From: Tanypteryx hageni
Lineage: Eukaryota; Arthropoda; Insecta; Odonata; Petaluridae
Direction of reading: 5' to 3'
DNA length: 64,000 nt
Assembly (NCBI GenBank): GCA_028673005.1
Contig: CM054114.1
Span: 19,334,637 to 19,398,636, forward strand
In this document: positions 1-12,115 of the stretch, in pieces
Numbering within the stretch: position 1 is the stretch's first letter
Layout of the letters: each line of letters starts with the position of its first letter
The notes under the pieces: model-generated
What the model saw: the letters and a program-made list of their open reading frames with translations, nothing else
What the model was told of the DNA's origin: nothing
Databases searched by the model: none
Translations under genes and position numbers: made by a program

Positions 1-430
1 GCCACAATTACAAATTAAACTCTTTCAGTAATTACGGATTTGGAAGGAATTAGCAGAATAGATATCAACTAAATTTTATTTTACAAAATACCATAATAAA
101 ATCAAGGTTTTTAAAGCGGAGCTTAAGAGCAAGGCTACCACAGTTAAAGGTGAAATAATATTTCATTTAAACGTATTTCTAGATAGCTGTCTGTATGAAT
201 TTCAACCCATAATGGTATATATAATCTTCGTATAAATTACCGGGTCGACTAAACGGGGCTACCACAATATCAAGGTAAGAATTTTTCTTTAACTGTGAAT
301 TTTGAAGGTATTGGCTGAACCGATTTCAATAAGAAATTTCGTTTGTAGGGCGGGTATAGTATGACAAAACTAAATGAACATGTTTAAAACGGATCTAAAA
401 AGCAGGGCTGCCACAATATAAGGAAAAATA
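1..430 (+). repeat. Degenerate tandem modules, ~125-150 bp period
   Basis: A phrase of the form GGCTACCACAATAT recurs at about 1, 132, 257 and 405, each time preceded by an AC/AGCGGAnCTAAnnGC-like lead-in. The modules contain a GAACCGATTTCAATnAGAAATTT phrase similar to one spread through many arthropod Helitrons and other repeats. At least three units are visible, strongly diverged, and the array continues off the left edge. Confidence 0.6.
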
Positions 431-825
431 ACTTTCTGATTTCAAAACATACGTAAGTGTATGATTATACTACGGCGAATTTGACGAAAAGCTTTCTGTT
501 TGATGATATCTCAGCAACCAATTTACTGATTTTGATGAATCCTTCACCAACATCAATGTTGAACCAAGAAACATAAACGTAGTCTTAAAACTTGGTATGC
601 ATACTAAAGAGGTTGAATATATGAACCTCGGTGTCAGAACTTTGATTTCTTTGAGGAGAAGGGAGGTATCAAATTTGAGTCTATATTTAATTTGTTTATA
701 CCAATTTAAGGGGAATATTGATCACTTGAGAGTACCTTGAGTTTGGATGAATATATTACCGAGTGATATGTGCATGAAAAATTCTAAACTCTTAACCCAG
801 GGCAAAGCCCTGGAAATTTCGCTAG
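1..825 (+). mobile_element. Helitron-like element, 3' part (5' end outside window)
   Basis: The stretch ends in the signature of a Helitron 3' terminus: a 7-bp stem CCAGGGC/GCCCTGG with an AAA loop (797-813), 8 nt, then CTAG (822-825) followed by T. Internal tandem modules (separate entry) fit the minisatellite-bearing layout of non-autonomous Helitrons/Helentrons. No Rep/helicase coding sequence is seen, so it would be non-autonomous. The 5' end lies before position 1 and the left boundary is arbitrary. The terminal structure is seen directly; family membership is inferred from structure. Confidence 0.6.
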
Positions 826-2560
826 TATAGTATAATTACCATAATTGCCCGTCAAATATGACGAGATTATCATAAAATTATTCCAAATATATATAATTTC
901 GATACGAAAAATCAATAAGATATGTCATGTTCTGGTTTTTCTTTCATGCAGAATCAAATCACTGTTTTTGAAAGTTATCTTTGTTTTAATAATATTGTTT
1001 AAAAAATCATTATCAGAGAGGCCAAATGATTATCTAAATATTTGCTGAAAATAAGAGGAAAATCGAAATAATAAGGTATAATGCATAAAGAAGTAGCTGA
1101 AATTTACTTGAAATATTTTAGCAAATTATAAGTTATTTAATATGTATTGAATTTAACTAAATAAATGAATTATTTTACTCTTATCAAATCGTAAAAAACA
1201 GGATAAAATGTCAACGAACAGTTAAATTACCATCAAAGGAAAATTGTGCAGTAACTTACTGTTAACTAAATACTTACACGAACTGCAATGAGTTTTAACT
1301 ATATTTTAAGATCGCACTTTTCTTTTAAGTATTTTAGTTTTGAACATTTTCAGAAAAATTACTTTATTTTTTATAAATTAAAATAAAATTCATAAAATGT
1401 TATTTTTTCAATCCCATTTCAAATTCGTTTTGAAATATTTGTTATATTATCAGTTAAAAAAATCCAATACAAAATAACGTTACCTATATTTAGTTTTATG
1501 AATTCCCACCATTTGGCAATGGCGCATGATTCAATAGTATCGTATAACATTTTTATAATCAATTATAATTTATTTTTGTTATTTTTGTACTGCAGCTCCT
1601 TTTAATACTATACAAATGCTACGTCCTCTTCCTCTTTCTCAATTTCTGCTCATTTCCATTCTCTTTTTCTCCCTCCCTCTAATTACTTAATAGATTCAGT
1701 AAATAAGTAATACCCATGTATAAAAGTCTGACCCGAGTTAAAGCACTAATTTGATGCATTTATTATGAGGCCAAGAATAGAATTCAAGAATTGGGACAAC
1801 AGTGGTCCAATATAAATAAAATGCGTGAAAACATTTAAAAATCGTATTAAAAGATTTACGAATGAGATTTAAATTCTTCTCTTCGAATAACTAAGTTAAA
1901 TACCTAATCCTTGTAATATTTTAAAATGTAAATGAAAAAGGTCTGCATGTCAAGGAATGGCTTTTTGCGTGATTCATATATGCGATGCGGATTTTTATTT
2001 ATGGTCAATACTAAGCATTCCAAAAATCTATGAAAATAATTATGAAAATAGTTAATTATCAATAATTTCAATAGGAAAAGAAAAGAAGAAAATAAATTAA
2101 TGAAAAACACGATTTAATTATAAATAATTCGGGCGCCTTTTCTCTCTCGTACTAATGCATTCAAAACACACTTTCCTTAGGCATATAGAATAAGGACGAA
2201 AATACAATCTCGAGGATTAGCAATGACAAGACAACACATCTTTAAAAAGCTTAAAATTTTCCAATTAATGTGATTTAAACATATGACTTTAACGATTTCG
2301 AACCGAAGGCAAGAGTTGACGATAAGAATAAGAATCTATGTTTAGTTTTCTTTAAAATTGTCCAGGTCCGAAGATCGTTGGTCAATTACTTCTAATTTAA
2401 TTTTGCAAAAGAAAAAAGACTGCAAGTGAAAAAAGGTATTTTTGTGTTCACTTATGGGGATTTCTATAGAGCGTTCCGGCCGACCAACGGACGGAAGGAC
2501 AGAATAAGGATATCGTCCTATATAGACGTTCCTTACAGAGGAGGAGGAGGATATAACATA
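826..2560. other. AT-rich intergenic/intronic DNA, nothing recognised
   Basis: Low-complexity AT-rich sequence. The open frames here (67-68 residues) have no recognisable motif and AT-driven composition. A short CT-rich patch lies at about 1,622-1,680. No exon, RNA gene or repeat boundary is supported. Confidence 0.6.
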
Positions 2561-2574
2561 TAACTAAAATGTAA

Positions 2575-2760
2575 TAAAGTAAACATCGATATTCGTCACA
2601 GGTTTTTAGGAAAAATAAACATCGATTTTTGAAAAAATAAACTTCGAAAACTATAAAGCCTATATGTAAGCGTCGATATTCGTCAAAAATCTCCCGGTAA
2701 AAATTAACGTCGATTTGAATTATCGATTAAAAAAAATAATCATCGAATTCTACCAAGCCT
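2575..2760. repeat. Two-unit tandem duplication, ~88-98 bp period
   Basis: Unit 1 (about 2,575-2,662) and unit 2 (about 2,663-2,760) share the ordered phrases CGATATTCGTCA, AAATnAACnTCGATTT and ATAAnCnTCGAA, and both close with AAGCCT. The TCGATATTCGTCA phrase is offset by 88 bp and the closing phrase by ~98 bp, so indels separate the units. Confidence 0.6.
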
Positions 2761-2989
2761 GGTTATAAGTCCATGGAACTCTGTAGAATCGTCTTATAAG
2801 ACCCATGGCTTATGTGATATTCTGTATGATAACGAGCACTGTGATTGGACGAATATAAATCAACATTAACGTCATTTTGGGCGAATCTATGTTTTTGTGA
2901 AAGCCGAAAAGAATAAACTACACTCCATCCTGGAGCTACATGGTTCATTTCTACAGCGTTTCTATCCAGGTGGATGGCCCTTATAAATA

Positions 2990-3175
2990 CGAGATTTCGT
3001 AAGATTCTGGTAAAGCTTTTACCCTCTAGAGCCGCGTACAGATGACAGACAGACACGGAATCGCAAAGTCTACTTTTTGTGCTCAAGAGGACTATTTCGG
3101 TCTCGGTGGATCCTATATCGTGCATTTTCGTCAAAATATCGAAATCGATTTTTTACTATCATAGTATTCTCATAT
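2990..3175 (+). repeat. Dispersed repeat fragment, copy 1 of 2
   Basis: Aligns by eye with 59,835-59,995 on the same strand: CTCTAGAnCCGCG, a GACAGACAGAC run, a GCAAAG/GAAAAGC...CTTTTTGTG segment, CTCAnG, then CATTTnCnTCAAAATnTCGAA and a GTCGATTTTTT-type end. It probably represents one end of a dispersed transposon family. A 123-residue minus-strand frame across it (2,763-3,134) has no known motif and is not called a gene. Confidence 0.55.
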
Positions 3176-4865
3176 ATTACTTCCTATAGAAAGTAAAGGA
3201 CCGCGTTTTTATTGTTCGATCGCATGTAGACCTTGTATATATGTATTGTATCTATATTTTCAATTTAATTCGACCAAGTAGACAAGAAATGCTATATACT
3301 GAGTAAAAATCTCTAGAAATATTTGACCACAAACTCAGCTAATGCTTTTATTAAGTGAAGGTTTGGGATTGAATATTGTTGGGCGGAGTGAAGTAATAAC
3401 TTGTAGGCCCTTTTACTGCTTGGAAAATTAATGAAACCAAGTATATAATAATTACTTCAGGGGTAGTTTTTAGTTAAATTAAAATGAAGAATGTGGGAGT
3501 ATTAAGTATTAATAGATATTTTAGACTATCAACATACGGAATAATTTTGTGGAACTCCATAACCATATGTAATATTGTTTGATAAGTAATATTAAAACTC
3601 GGAATCAACTTTTAAATGTATGTGGAATAAGTAAAAGTTGTTTAATTCCACGTATTATATAATTAATTAACGTACTGATTTATCTACCTATGATATTAAA
3701 TGAGTCGAACGAGTAATGTGGAGGGGATCCCGAGCATGCAACCGGGTGCAGTCGTAACTGCGGCAGATACCATATGCCGGTTCTGATAGGGGATGTACTG
3801 CATATTCAACCATGAAGATAGTAGTTTTTTACCATTATCATTTATTTTGATTGAAAGATTAAATTGTGTTTTTTAAAGGACATATTTCAATATCTATAAG
3901 GGGAATATTAAGGAAAAACGTTATACGGACTGAAAACTCACAAATTTGAAGCCAGCGCGAGAAAGTATAAAATATCAGATTGCTTATCGCGGCATCTCAT
4001 GAATAATTTTTAATAACACCCTTTACCGGCGCGAGAACCTCTGTGTAAATTTAGATTAATAAGCGTTTCCGGTTCACGCTTGATATGGCTCTGGAAAGAA
4101 TTAATCACTGGTAAAATATCGCGTTTTTCGGAGCTGTTACTTGTCACTTCGTTAAACAACATGATTTGCGCTAAATTAACCTGTTTTTTTAATTTCCTCT
4201 CCTGACGTTCACAAGTGTTCCATTTCGTGACCAACTTCGGTTTCAAAGCCGTGCCTATCTACTGTCGCGTGAACTTTCTCGTTTCATTCCTGCTTCTCTC
4301 TTTCTTTTTCAAACATTTTCATTTAATAGCATGTATGCTGTGATATCTGACAGTGTTGCCGTCTTCGCTATCTTCTCTCTCTCTCTTTAGGCTCTGAAAG
4401 CAACGTCATGCTACGTATCCGTTTGTCGAGATTATGTTCTTTCTAAGTGAACACTTGGCTCTGTTTACAATTACTGTATATACTTTCTATTGGAGTTTAA
4501 GATAATCATATTGCTTCGAGTTTAATTTATTCCTTTCATTTATTTAATTCCTTTATAGTTATGATCATTTTCGTCCGTCCCGTGTGTTAGTAGATATTGT
4601 ATTGATAGTCCAGTAGTTTGAATCGAATTTGGTGCTTAGTTTTATATTTTGCTTGCATAAATCAAACAAACGAAACGCAATATCTCGTGTATTTTGATGC
4701 ATTATTTTCTTGTTTCATTGTATTTTAGAAATAAAAAAATGATCCAAACAAATGATGATGCCTACTTTCCATTTAATCATTTATTCAATACTTATATTGG
4801 CTTTAATAGCTTTAAAGTCATCGCGGATATGTAGCTCTTTGTGTTCCCAAATTTCATTATTTAGA
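3176..4865. other. No gene or repeat recognised
   Basis: AT-rich sequence with a short CT run near 4,373-4,388. A 78-residue minus-strand frame at 4,010-4,246 has no recognisable domain. Nothing else can be supported. Confidence 0.55.
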
Positions 4866-5418
4866 ATTATTAAATACAACAAATACATTTGAACGGAATA
4901 TTTAAATTGATCACGCGTATTTGTGCGGCAAAAATAACGCGTGTGTATTAGAATACATCGTATCTGAGTCCAAAAATAGTTGTTGCTATAGCAACATTCT
5001 CGTAATGATTAATAAAAACTGCAAAATCGCCAGTAATTACGCGAAATTCTAAGAAATACGATCGATAAGCAGAATTCTACGATAAAATTAAAATCGTCAT
5101 TCCTTTCCTAAGAGAATAGTATAAAGCTCGCTCCAATATTACAATTCTAAGATATTTTAATGTGCAAGAGAAAATTATCCTGCACGATGGATTTCAGATT
5201 TTCCATGTAAATCGAATGGGAAGGATAGTTCCTGGAATCGAACCCGGGACTTCAATCTTCGCAACAAAAACTATCCTCGGGAGCTCGACCCATGTAGCAA
5301 GAGATTTTCACCAAGCTTCATGAAAATCGGTCTATTGGTTCAAAAGTTAATGGGGGGACGGAAAGACGGACACAAGGACAAAACTATAAGCCTATTTCCA
5401 TTCTAGAAAGTAGGCCAA
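4866..5418 (-). mobile_element. ~550-bp SINE-like repeat, copy A (family shared with 13,351-13,876)
   Basis: Read on the minus strand this aligns along nearly its whole length with 13,351-13,876. On that strand the order is: CTACTTTCTAGAATGGAAAT lead (5,418 inward), a CCATTAACTTTTGAACCAAT phrase, TCTTGCTAC, an RNA polymerase III-like box B (GGGTTCGATTCC, near 5,234-5,245), then a long AT-rich body ending near 4,866. A 16-bp palindrome TGTTGCTATAGCAACA lies inside. The box B suggests a tRNA-derived head, but box A is poor, so SINE is only the favoured reading. Confidence 0.65.
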
Positions 5419-6238
5419 AAATTTGTACTCGTATCTGCGATAGCTTTTACTGTGTATGAATTCGTATAATGGTGTTTTTTGAATGAATACGTATAATGAA
5501 AATGTTAGGACGACTGCGTTTTATTCCGAGTTTGACATATTGCCTTCTTTATTGTTTATTTAGTTTAATAACGAATGTTCGTGGTGTTCCATTTTACTCT
5601 GCATAAGAAATAATTCCGAGTCGCTTTTTAATTTTTAATTACCTCAATTCTGACGCTTGAATGAGGATCTTTGGTTGATCAGAGTGAATTTTTTAGTGTG
5701 ATTTACAGTAGATTGTTCAACTGAGGCTCCGTGTTATCAGGTACTGGAATACTCATTGTTTATTAACGGGGTTCACTTCCACGTAAAAGAAAGCTTTTTT
5801 TAGAAATTTGTCTGTCAAGTTAGCCAGTTATTCACAAACTAACTCGCTCGTCGCGTATAAATGGATCGCATGTCATTTTTAAGCCTATTAATTAACGGTA
5901 CGAAGTGTCGTTTTATACACTTTAAATAGAAATTAACTCTAAAAGGGTTCTGCTTCATATTCGTGCTTGTTAGCGCGACAGCAATGATTTTAATATTCTG
6001 TTATTTTAAAATATCTTTCTAGTTTGACTCATTTGCATTTATAGTTGGCATTTCTTAGTCGAGATGGCACTATTCTCCGTGCAGTTACTACTCTGTAGTT
6101 GCCCTTTGAAGTGCACGAATGGGTTACTTTTTTACGTTCCTCGGGAACAAAGTAGTGTATTTGCGAATTCGTAGTAAGGTCGTAAATCCGACCCGAATCG
6201 GCCCATTTCTCGAAGTCTCCTTTTTCATTTATAAAAAA
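5419..6238. other. No gene or repeat recognised
   Basis: Mixed AT-rich sequence between the ~550-bp repeat and the CA/TA microsatellite. No coding motif, RNA gene or terminal repeat was found by eye. Confidence 0.5.
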
Positions 6239-6240
6239 TT

Positions 6241-6270
6241 ACACACACACACACATACATACATGCATGT

Positions 6271-6345
<75 letters not shown>

Positions 6346-6357
6346 CATACATACATA

Positions 6358-6390
<33 letters not shown>

Positions 6391-6391
6391 G
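6241..6391. repeat. Compound CA/CATA/TA microsatellite
   Basis: Order: (AC)n, (ATAC)n, a long (TA)n from about 6,281 to 6,340, (CATA)n, then (CA)n to about 6,390. The layout is roughly mirror-symmetric around the TA core. Open frames on both strands (dipeptide runs) are products of the repeat and are not genes. Confidence 0.95.
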
Positions 6392-9300
6392 TGATTCCTT
6401 TATTTCCTTTCTCTACCAATAAAGTCCGTTTTCCTTTGACGCTTCAATCCAGTTTGTTTTTTTGAAAGGTTTTTTCTCAGAGCCGTTTTACGAACGGCCA
6501 AACAAATGAGTCAAATTAATTTCTTCAAAGGACATATAGGTCGCCATGAAAGTATTGTGAAAGGGATTAAGAAGTTTGTTTTCGCCGTGCAGCGTGATGC
6601 GGTAAATACGCGAAAATATTGAAGTACCAATGAAGCTTGCAGGAAATAATTCGACGTCGCAGTTAAATGAATATGGAACGTGCTTTAAAATGCATGCGTT
6701 GCTCTGTTAATTTCTTTGAAATGGTTGTTTTTCTGATATCTTAGCGAAAATGTTTCGGATGTGTGTGTGCGCAGTTTCATGATATCCTTCTTTTAAAAAT
6801 ATAATATCTACCTTTATCTCAGGAAAACATTTCAAAATTTTAATTGCAAAATTTCAGTTGAATGTTTTCTTGATTCCGCAAAATAAAAAATACTATTGTG
6901 TTATTTTTGTGAGTTACCGCAACGTCATTGAAACCTTCGAACGAATCATTTTAAGGTCTATCTTCCACTGATGACGCAAATGAAATTTAAATTTGATGTT
7001 ATCATTTCGGTTCATTTATGGTATGAAATAATAGTCAATGTAAAAACAGTAATTTTCTTGTGTCATCTTCCAAGTAACGTGAATGAGAATTTAAGGCCTG
7101 TACTTTTAAAGTTGATTGGGTATTATTTTTTTCTGTCAACGCCGGATTTGCATTGCGGAACAGCTAAATGGAATATTTTAAAGGGTTTTCTTGAGCATTA
7201 ATAATCTTCACGAACGAGTGCCATGATTAAACCCCCATCTCCACCCACCATCAAAAATCTTTCATCGCCGTCCAGAAATTCACACGATTTCTTCAAAACT
7301 TAATCAACCCATCGACCCTTTTCTATCATTAATCCAATTCGGTACTCGAGAAGATATTTTTTTATCAAATAATAAAAAAAGACGAGCACCGCGGGACAGC
7401 GATTGATTGGTGGTTGAGAAGGAAAAGGAAAAAAAATATCCTACTAACAAAAGGTGCATCTGCGGAATAATGTTATCGGATATTGTTTTGAAATAAATAA
7501 CAAAATAAATTCCCAAACAAAGCAGTGTCATTTTTTAATATTGGCGGAATCAGCGTGGAAAGGCCCGTCATCGTTTTTCCATAACGCCGATTGAGCTCTT
7601 GAGTTTTTGGATTGATGGTCAATGGGATTTTCCTTTCCACCTTGGAGATTCCATTATTCCGGTCCCGCGGTTCATTATACGTGAGGAATGCTGATACGTT
7701 GGGGTTTGCTGGATATATCGTTTACGCTTCACGTGACTTTTCGACTTTTCCGGCGGGAGAGATCGTTAACGGATAAATCCGGGATCGATGGATCGGCGGA
7801 AAACGCGAGAGAGCGGTCGCGGACGTAATTTGTCGAAGCGAGTTTTCCTAATAGGAGCATGGGGGAAAGGAGTACAGATGCTGGAGGGTGATTTTTCCAC
7901 GATTTTTAAAATGATTCTTGGCCCTGCTTTTCTTTTTGTCGACGAAGAAATGTATGTCATAAGGCAGTTTGTTAGGGTTGCATCTAATATATTATAACCG
8001 CTGTGTCTCCGCTTCCCTGCCTGCGTCCGAAGCCTCACGGCGTCCGAAGCCTCACGGCATGAACGCAAATAAACCGGGAACGGTCAGCTTCTAATCAGAA
8101 TTTGTTTGCTTATGGTTGACATGGTAATATCAGAAATTAATATCCGTTAGTGGCATTGTTTTGAGGAGAAGATATATTGATCGTCCTCCCTATACTTTTT
8201 AATTGTTTTATTTATTGATATATAGTTTTATTTGGTACCGGCATAAGGTTCGAAGCCAATTACAGTTGAGTGATAAAACATAGATTGGACAAATCACGAT
8301 AACAAAAGACAATAGTTACAATTACAAAAAGTACAACAATAACAATGAGACGATAACAGGACGGGAAATTTCCCTCGGAGCTAAAGAAAATACTGTGGAA
8401 AAATTGAAATGGAGAGTTGTTGTCTAACTTAGGTTGGTGGAATTTGGGTCAATAATATTCTGGGAATTACTAAAGCGATGTTATGTTTCAGTGTAATGTA
8501 ATGATTTCTTCAATTGAAATTCCCTTTAACGAGTTTGGACGAGTTAACTCGTCATGGCCAATTTCATTTGGCATAGTTAATACTATCTTGTATGAAATTT
8601 AATAAAGTGCTACTCCAACAGAAATATGTTGACAATACGAATCCACTGCGGAAATGACGAAATAACTCAGGGTGGGCAGGATATAAATACCATCAAGGGC
8701 GGCAATTTATTTTTTAATTGCACATTTAAGAGGGTTTTTTATTATTTACAGTTCATTCCAGCCCGAACAAACGACTTATAACGTACTATCAATTTGACAA
8801 TAATATATGAAGGTAAATTACCGACGAAACAGTTTGTTAATTGCTTGTCCGGATCGTTTCTCAGGTAAAATGAAAAAAGATTCTCTGAGAAGAGTCGCTA
8901 TAGCAGTTCATTACATTCTCTTATGTTCTCATAGTATCGCGTGACGTGCTTTATCCTAGTATTTCGTTTTTGGAATATGTTTTCTTCTGAGGAAGCATTA
9001 AGGAGCGTGCCGTAGGTCAAAAGTTTTTTCTTGGCCTCCTTCGAGCTATTTACTCAATCTGTCTTGTCATCACTCCTCCTCTCCTTTATAATGCTCTTCA
9101 GCTCAGCATATCTCACATTATGACATTCCGTCTTGTTTACTCTCCTCAGCGATCCGAAAGAACGCTGCCTATCGACACTTCCTGTTGCTTTAAATAACAG
9201 CCGTAAAGGATCTCCGCTCAGCTTTGAAGAAGGGAAATTTTCGCGAATTTTGTCTTCTGCGACAAAGAATGAGCTTTCGATACCTAATAGTATGCACGAA

Positions 9301-9534
9301 TTAAAAACACGGTAGTAAAAATTTGGGTTTTATGTCGCGTGTTTCTTTCTTTCGGCGTTCGTCAACAACCTTAAATAGTTTAACAATCTTATGAGACGTA
9401 ATTAATTCCGTCATGTTTTCCGTTATTTAGGATCATAGTCAGCTGAAACATTATGACGATATGTTTTACGATTGTAATTTCGCTTCATATTGTATAATTG
9501 TTAGGCGTTCTTCATCAGCGAAGCGATTGTAACG
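6392..9534. other. No gene recognised; minor repeats only
   Basis: The frames at 6,971-7,201, 7,304-7,531, 7,766-8,068 and 9,133-9,315 are short with no recognisable domain or splice context. A 17-bp tandem pair is listed separately. Nothing else is supportable. Confidence 0.5.
8023..8056. repeat. 17-bp perfect tandem pair
   Basis: The unit GCGTCCGAAGCCTCACG occurs twice head-to-tail with no mismatch (8,023-8,039 and 8,040-8,056). It is a local slippage-type duplication. Confidence 0.9.
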
Positions 9535-9539
9535 GAACG

Positions 9540-9665
9540 CTTTATGGGCACGTCCATAACATGAAACGTCCGTCCGTTCGTCCGCATGTTTATCTCCGAA
9601 ACTACTGGGCTAATGATGTTCATGAAATTAGGTATTCCGGACTCTGTAGGGCAGAGAAAATAAGA
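9540..9665 (+). repeat. Dispersed-element fragment with the conserved CATGAAATT module
   Basis: Contains CGTCCGTCCG followed by TCCGAAACTACTGGGCTAAT and GTTCATGAAATTAGGTATTC. This is the same kind of module as at 5,330-5,370 and 13,385-13,430, and is common in arthropod interspersed repeats. Boundaries are not visible. Confidence 0.35.
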
Positions 9666-11583
9666 AAATGATATAAATTAACATAGACTAATCAAGAGTG
9701 ACACTTTACTGGTGATAAAAAAACCTTCAGCCATACCTTGTAAAATATTACCTATATTAAAAAAGTCTTCAAACGAAAATTTCCATTTTCGGCGAATTAC
9801 CATTGTAGCCGAAATGCGCATCTGTTTTTTTATAAGCTTGCTGTGGCTATTCGAGATACCTGAGGCAAGCATTTTTAAAAGTGCTTGTTCTTGAATATTT
9901 TAAGCCATAAGACGAGGTCGATAATTCGCTGTTGAAAATTTCTAAAACTAGTCAAATAAAATATGTTTTGTCCAATACATTTTTATCGAAAGAATAGCCG
10001 TTTTTAATAAAATCAAATGAGAAAGTCGTAATTTTCTTAGAACTTGGAAAAATTTCTCCGTGGTTTTTAATTTTTGCCAACGAAATTTGGTTTTCCCAAG
10101 CTTTTTGATAGCTGTTGGAGAGATATGGTTTTTCAAAGTTAACTAGTGTTGCCATAAAAACTGTTCACAGGCAGAAAAGCTGGAATAAAACACAGTTTTT
10201 TTCCATTCTGCGGCGTACTTTGTCTAACTTTAATTGTGTTTTGTGACGCCCCAGTCAGATAGACAAAATTTTTGTCGCTTTTGAAACATTTAATGCGCGA
10301 AAAAGCATGACAATGCCCTTCGCCGATTGTTTTGAAAGCTGGATGGGTTTCTTAAAGGTGGTTTTCTTTTAAAATCCGACTGAAACGCATTCCCCGTTTT
10401 ATCGAAGATATTTTCGGCATTTTCTCACCACTGGAGGCTCGTCCCTCGGCGGCCCCGCACATTTTTGCCGCTCTTTGTGATGAGCTTCAAGTTATTTGCG
10501 ACTTGATTAGGAGCCATCTCTACCGTCTGCGTCCCCCTACCTCCTCCCTTTTCCCCATACTGCGACCCTTTCCCTCTCCCGCAATTTTCTTTATTCCGAT
10601 TTCGTATGAAAGGGCGTTTTTTCCACCAATCACGACACATCGACGTGCTTCTTAACCTTATCCCCGTGGAGTTGGAAGGTATCATCTACCCCCTCCTCCT
10701 CCCTCTCTATTAAAGGTCGTTTTAATTCTTTCCCTCGCACCCCTTTTCCTATCTCTGTTCTCCGTCTCGCCCTCCTCCCCTCCTCTTTCGACTCCCATTC
10801 CTCCCCCTTTAAAGCAATCCTTTTAAAACGGTTGCGACATCCAAAGAGGGAGAAGTCTAAGGTTATTCTTGAAATTGGCATGGGTTTCTAAAACCTTACG
10901 TCTGACCTCCTCTCTATCCCATATTTACGTTGAAGGATTCCCGTATTTCCTTCCAATATCCTCTCTTCTCTCTCTCTCTCTCCCTTCCTCCATCTCTATC
11001 TCTATCTCACTTTTTACCTCCCGAATTTCTTGATCTTTCGCCGCGGTCCGCCCATTGTTTTCCTCGCTCTCCCGAGACTTTACGAAAAAGTGGGTATCAA
11101 CAATGAGAAGCCATCTATAAATCTCTCGGAAATGTGCTTAGATTCTTGGACTTGGGGTGTTTTCGAAGTTCCGTTCTCATCGAGTCTTGAGACAATATTT
11201 TTCGTCGCTTCAGTAGCGGTGATGTTAACGATGGGATGTTAAAAGGCCACTCTTTGTCTTATCTAAGGAATATTTTCTTATTTAAAAAAATCAATGAATG
11301 ATTTTTGCTTCAATTTTCCGAAATAGCTTTTGTATTGCAGGCTTTTCCATCAAACTTCATATCAGTATTGCAAAACCACAATCAAACGTGTTGATTGGGA
11401 GTGAATTAAGCTCAGATAAAAGAATAACAGAAAGGATGACATTCTAAAGGCATCGTTCTTTTGAAAATCCATCAATCTCTTTACAACTTATTTATGAAAA
11501 GGTAAGTTACGCGTCGTATTTACCTGAATAATGACGAATTCTATGCGTAACAGGATGATAACTTATTGAATATTCGTCTACCG
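9666..11583. other. No gene recognised; pyrimidine-rich patch at 10,520-11,010
   Basis: From about 10,520 the plus strand is rich in CCTCC/CTCTCC, with a (CT)n run near 10,965-10,983. The open frames on the minus strand there (83-86 residues, Arg/Lys/Glu/Gly-rich) follow from purine composition. No domain is recognised. Confidence 0.5.
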
Positions 11584-12107
11584 CAGTGTTACCCAAACTT
11601 TTCTAAATTTCGTCCCCCCTTTGATTTTCAGAAAACCCTCACGCCTCCCCCAGTCATTTGATTGCAATAAATGTAACTGTTTGGACGCATGCATATATTA
11701 TTGTTTCTTTGCAGTTTATTATTTTGTAATAGTTGACTACATATTTTGTAACATTTATATTATTTTAATGATCTATTAATTCATAATTATTTATCCATAT
11801 ATCAGATGCATAAATTGAAAAATACGCATAAAAACACAGTATTTAAATAATGATGAAAATGTGCCACAGAACGGATTTCTATCTTTAGCGATGAATAATT
11901 CTGACAAATATTGAAATCTACTTCAATATTTTTAGCATCTGGATTATCAATTCTGAAGGGTGATAACGAAAGAAATGATTAAAGCGACTAAAAAGGCGTT
12001 TTTTCAACTACATTTCATATAAAAAATTGATTTTTTCCCTAATGGCCTCACGCTCTCCCCCCCCCCCCCTAGAAGCACCTCACGCCCCCCCAGTTTGGGA
12101 ACCACTG
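11584..12107. mobile_element. hAT-type non-autonomous element with 8-bp TSD
   Basis: Left terminus CAGTGTTACCCAAACTTTTC and right terminus CCAGTTTGGGAACCACTG are imperfect inverted repeats of the common hAT form CAGTGGTTCCCAAACT. Immediate flanks are GTCTACCG (11,576-11,583) and GTCTACCA (12,108-12,115), an 8-bp target duplication with one mismatch. Length is 524 bp, with no transposase frame. A 13-base C run (12,057-12,069) lies just inside the right end. Subterminal CTCACGCC(T/C)CCCC phrases occur near both ends. Confidence 0.85.
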
Positions 12108-12115
12108 GTCTACCA

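Noticed and set aside
2763..3134. 123-residue minus-strand frame
   Set aside because: Overlaps a dispersed repeat fragment and has no recognisable motif; the 59.8-kb copy does not preserve it.
6119..6419. Frames of Tyr-Ile / His-Thr repeats on both strands
   Set aside because: Translation of a CA/TA microsatellite.
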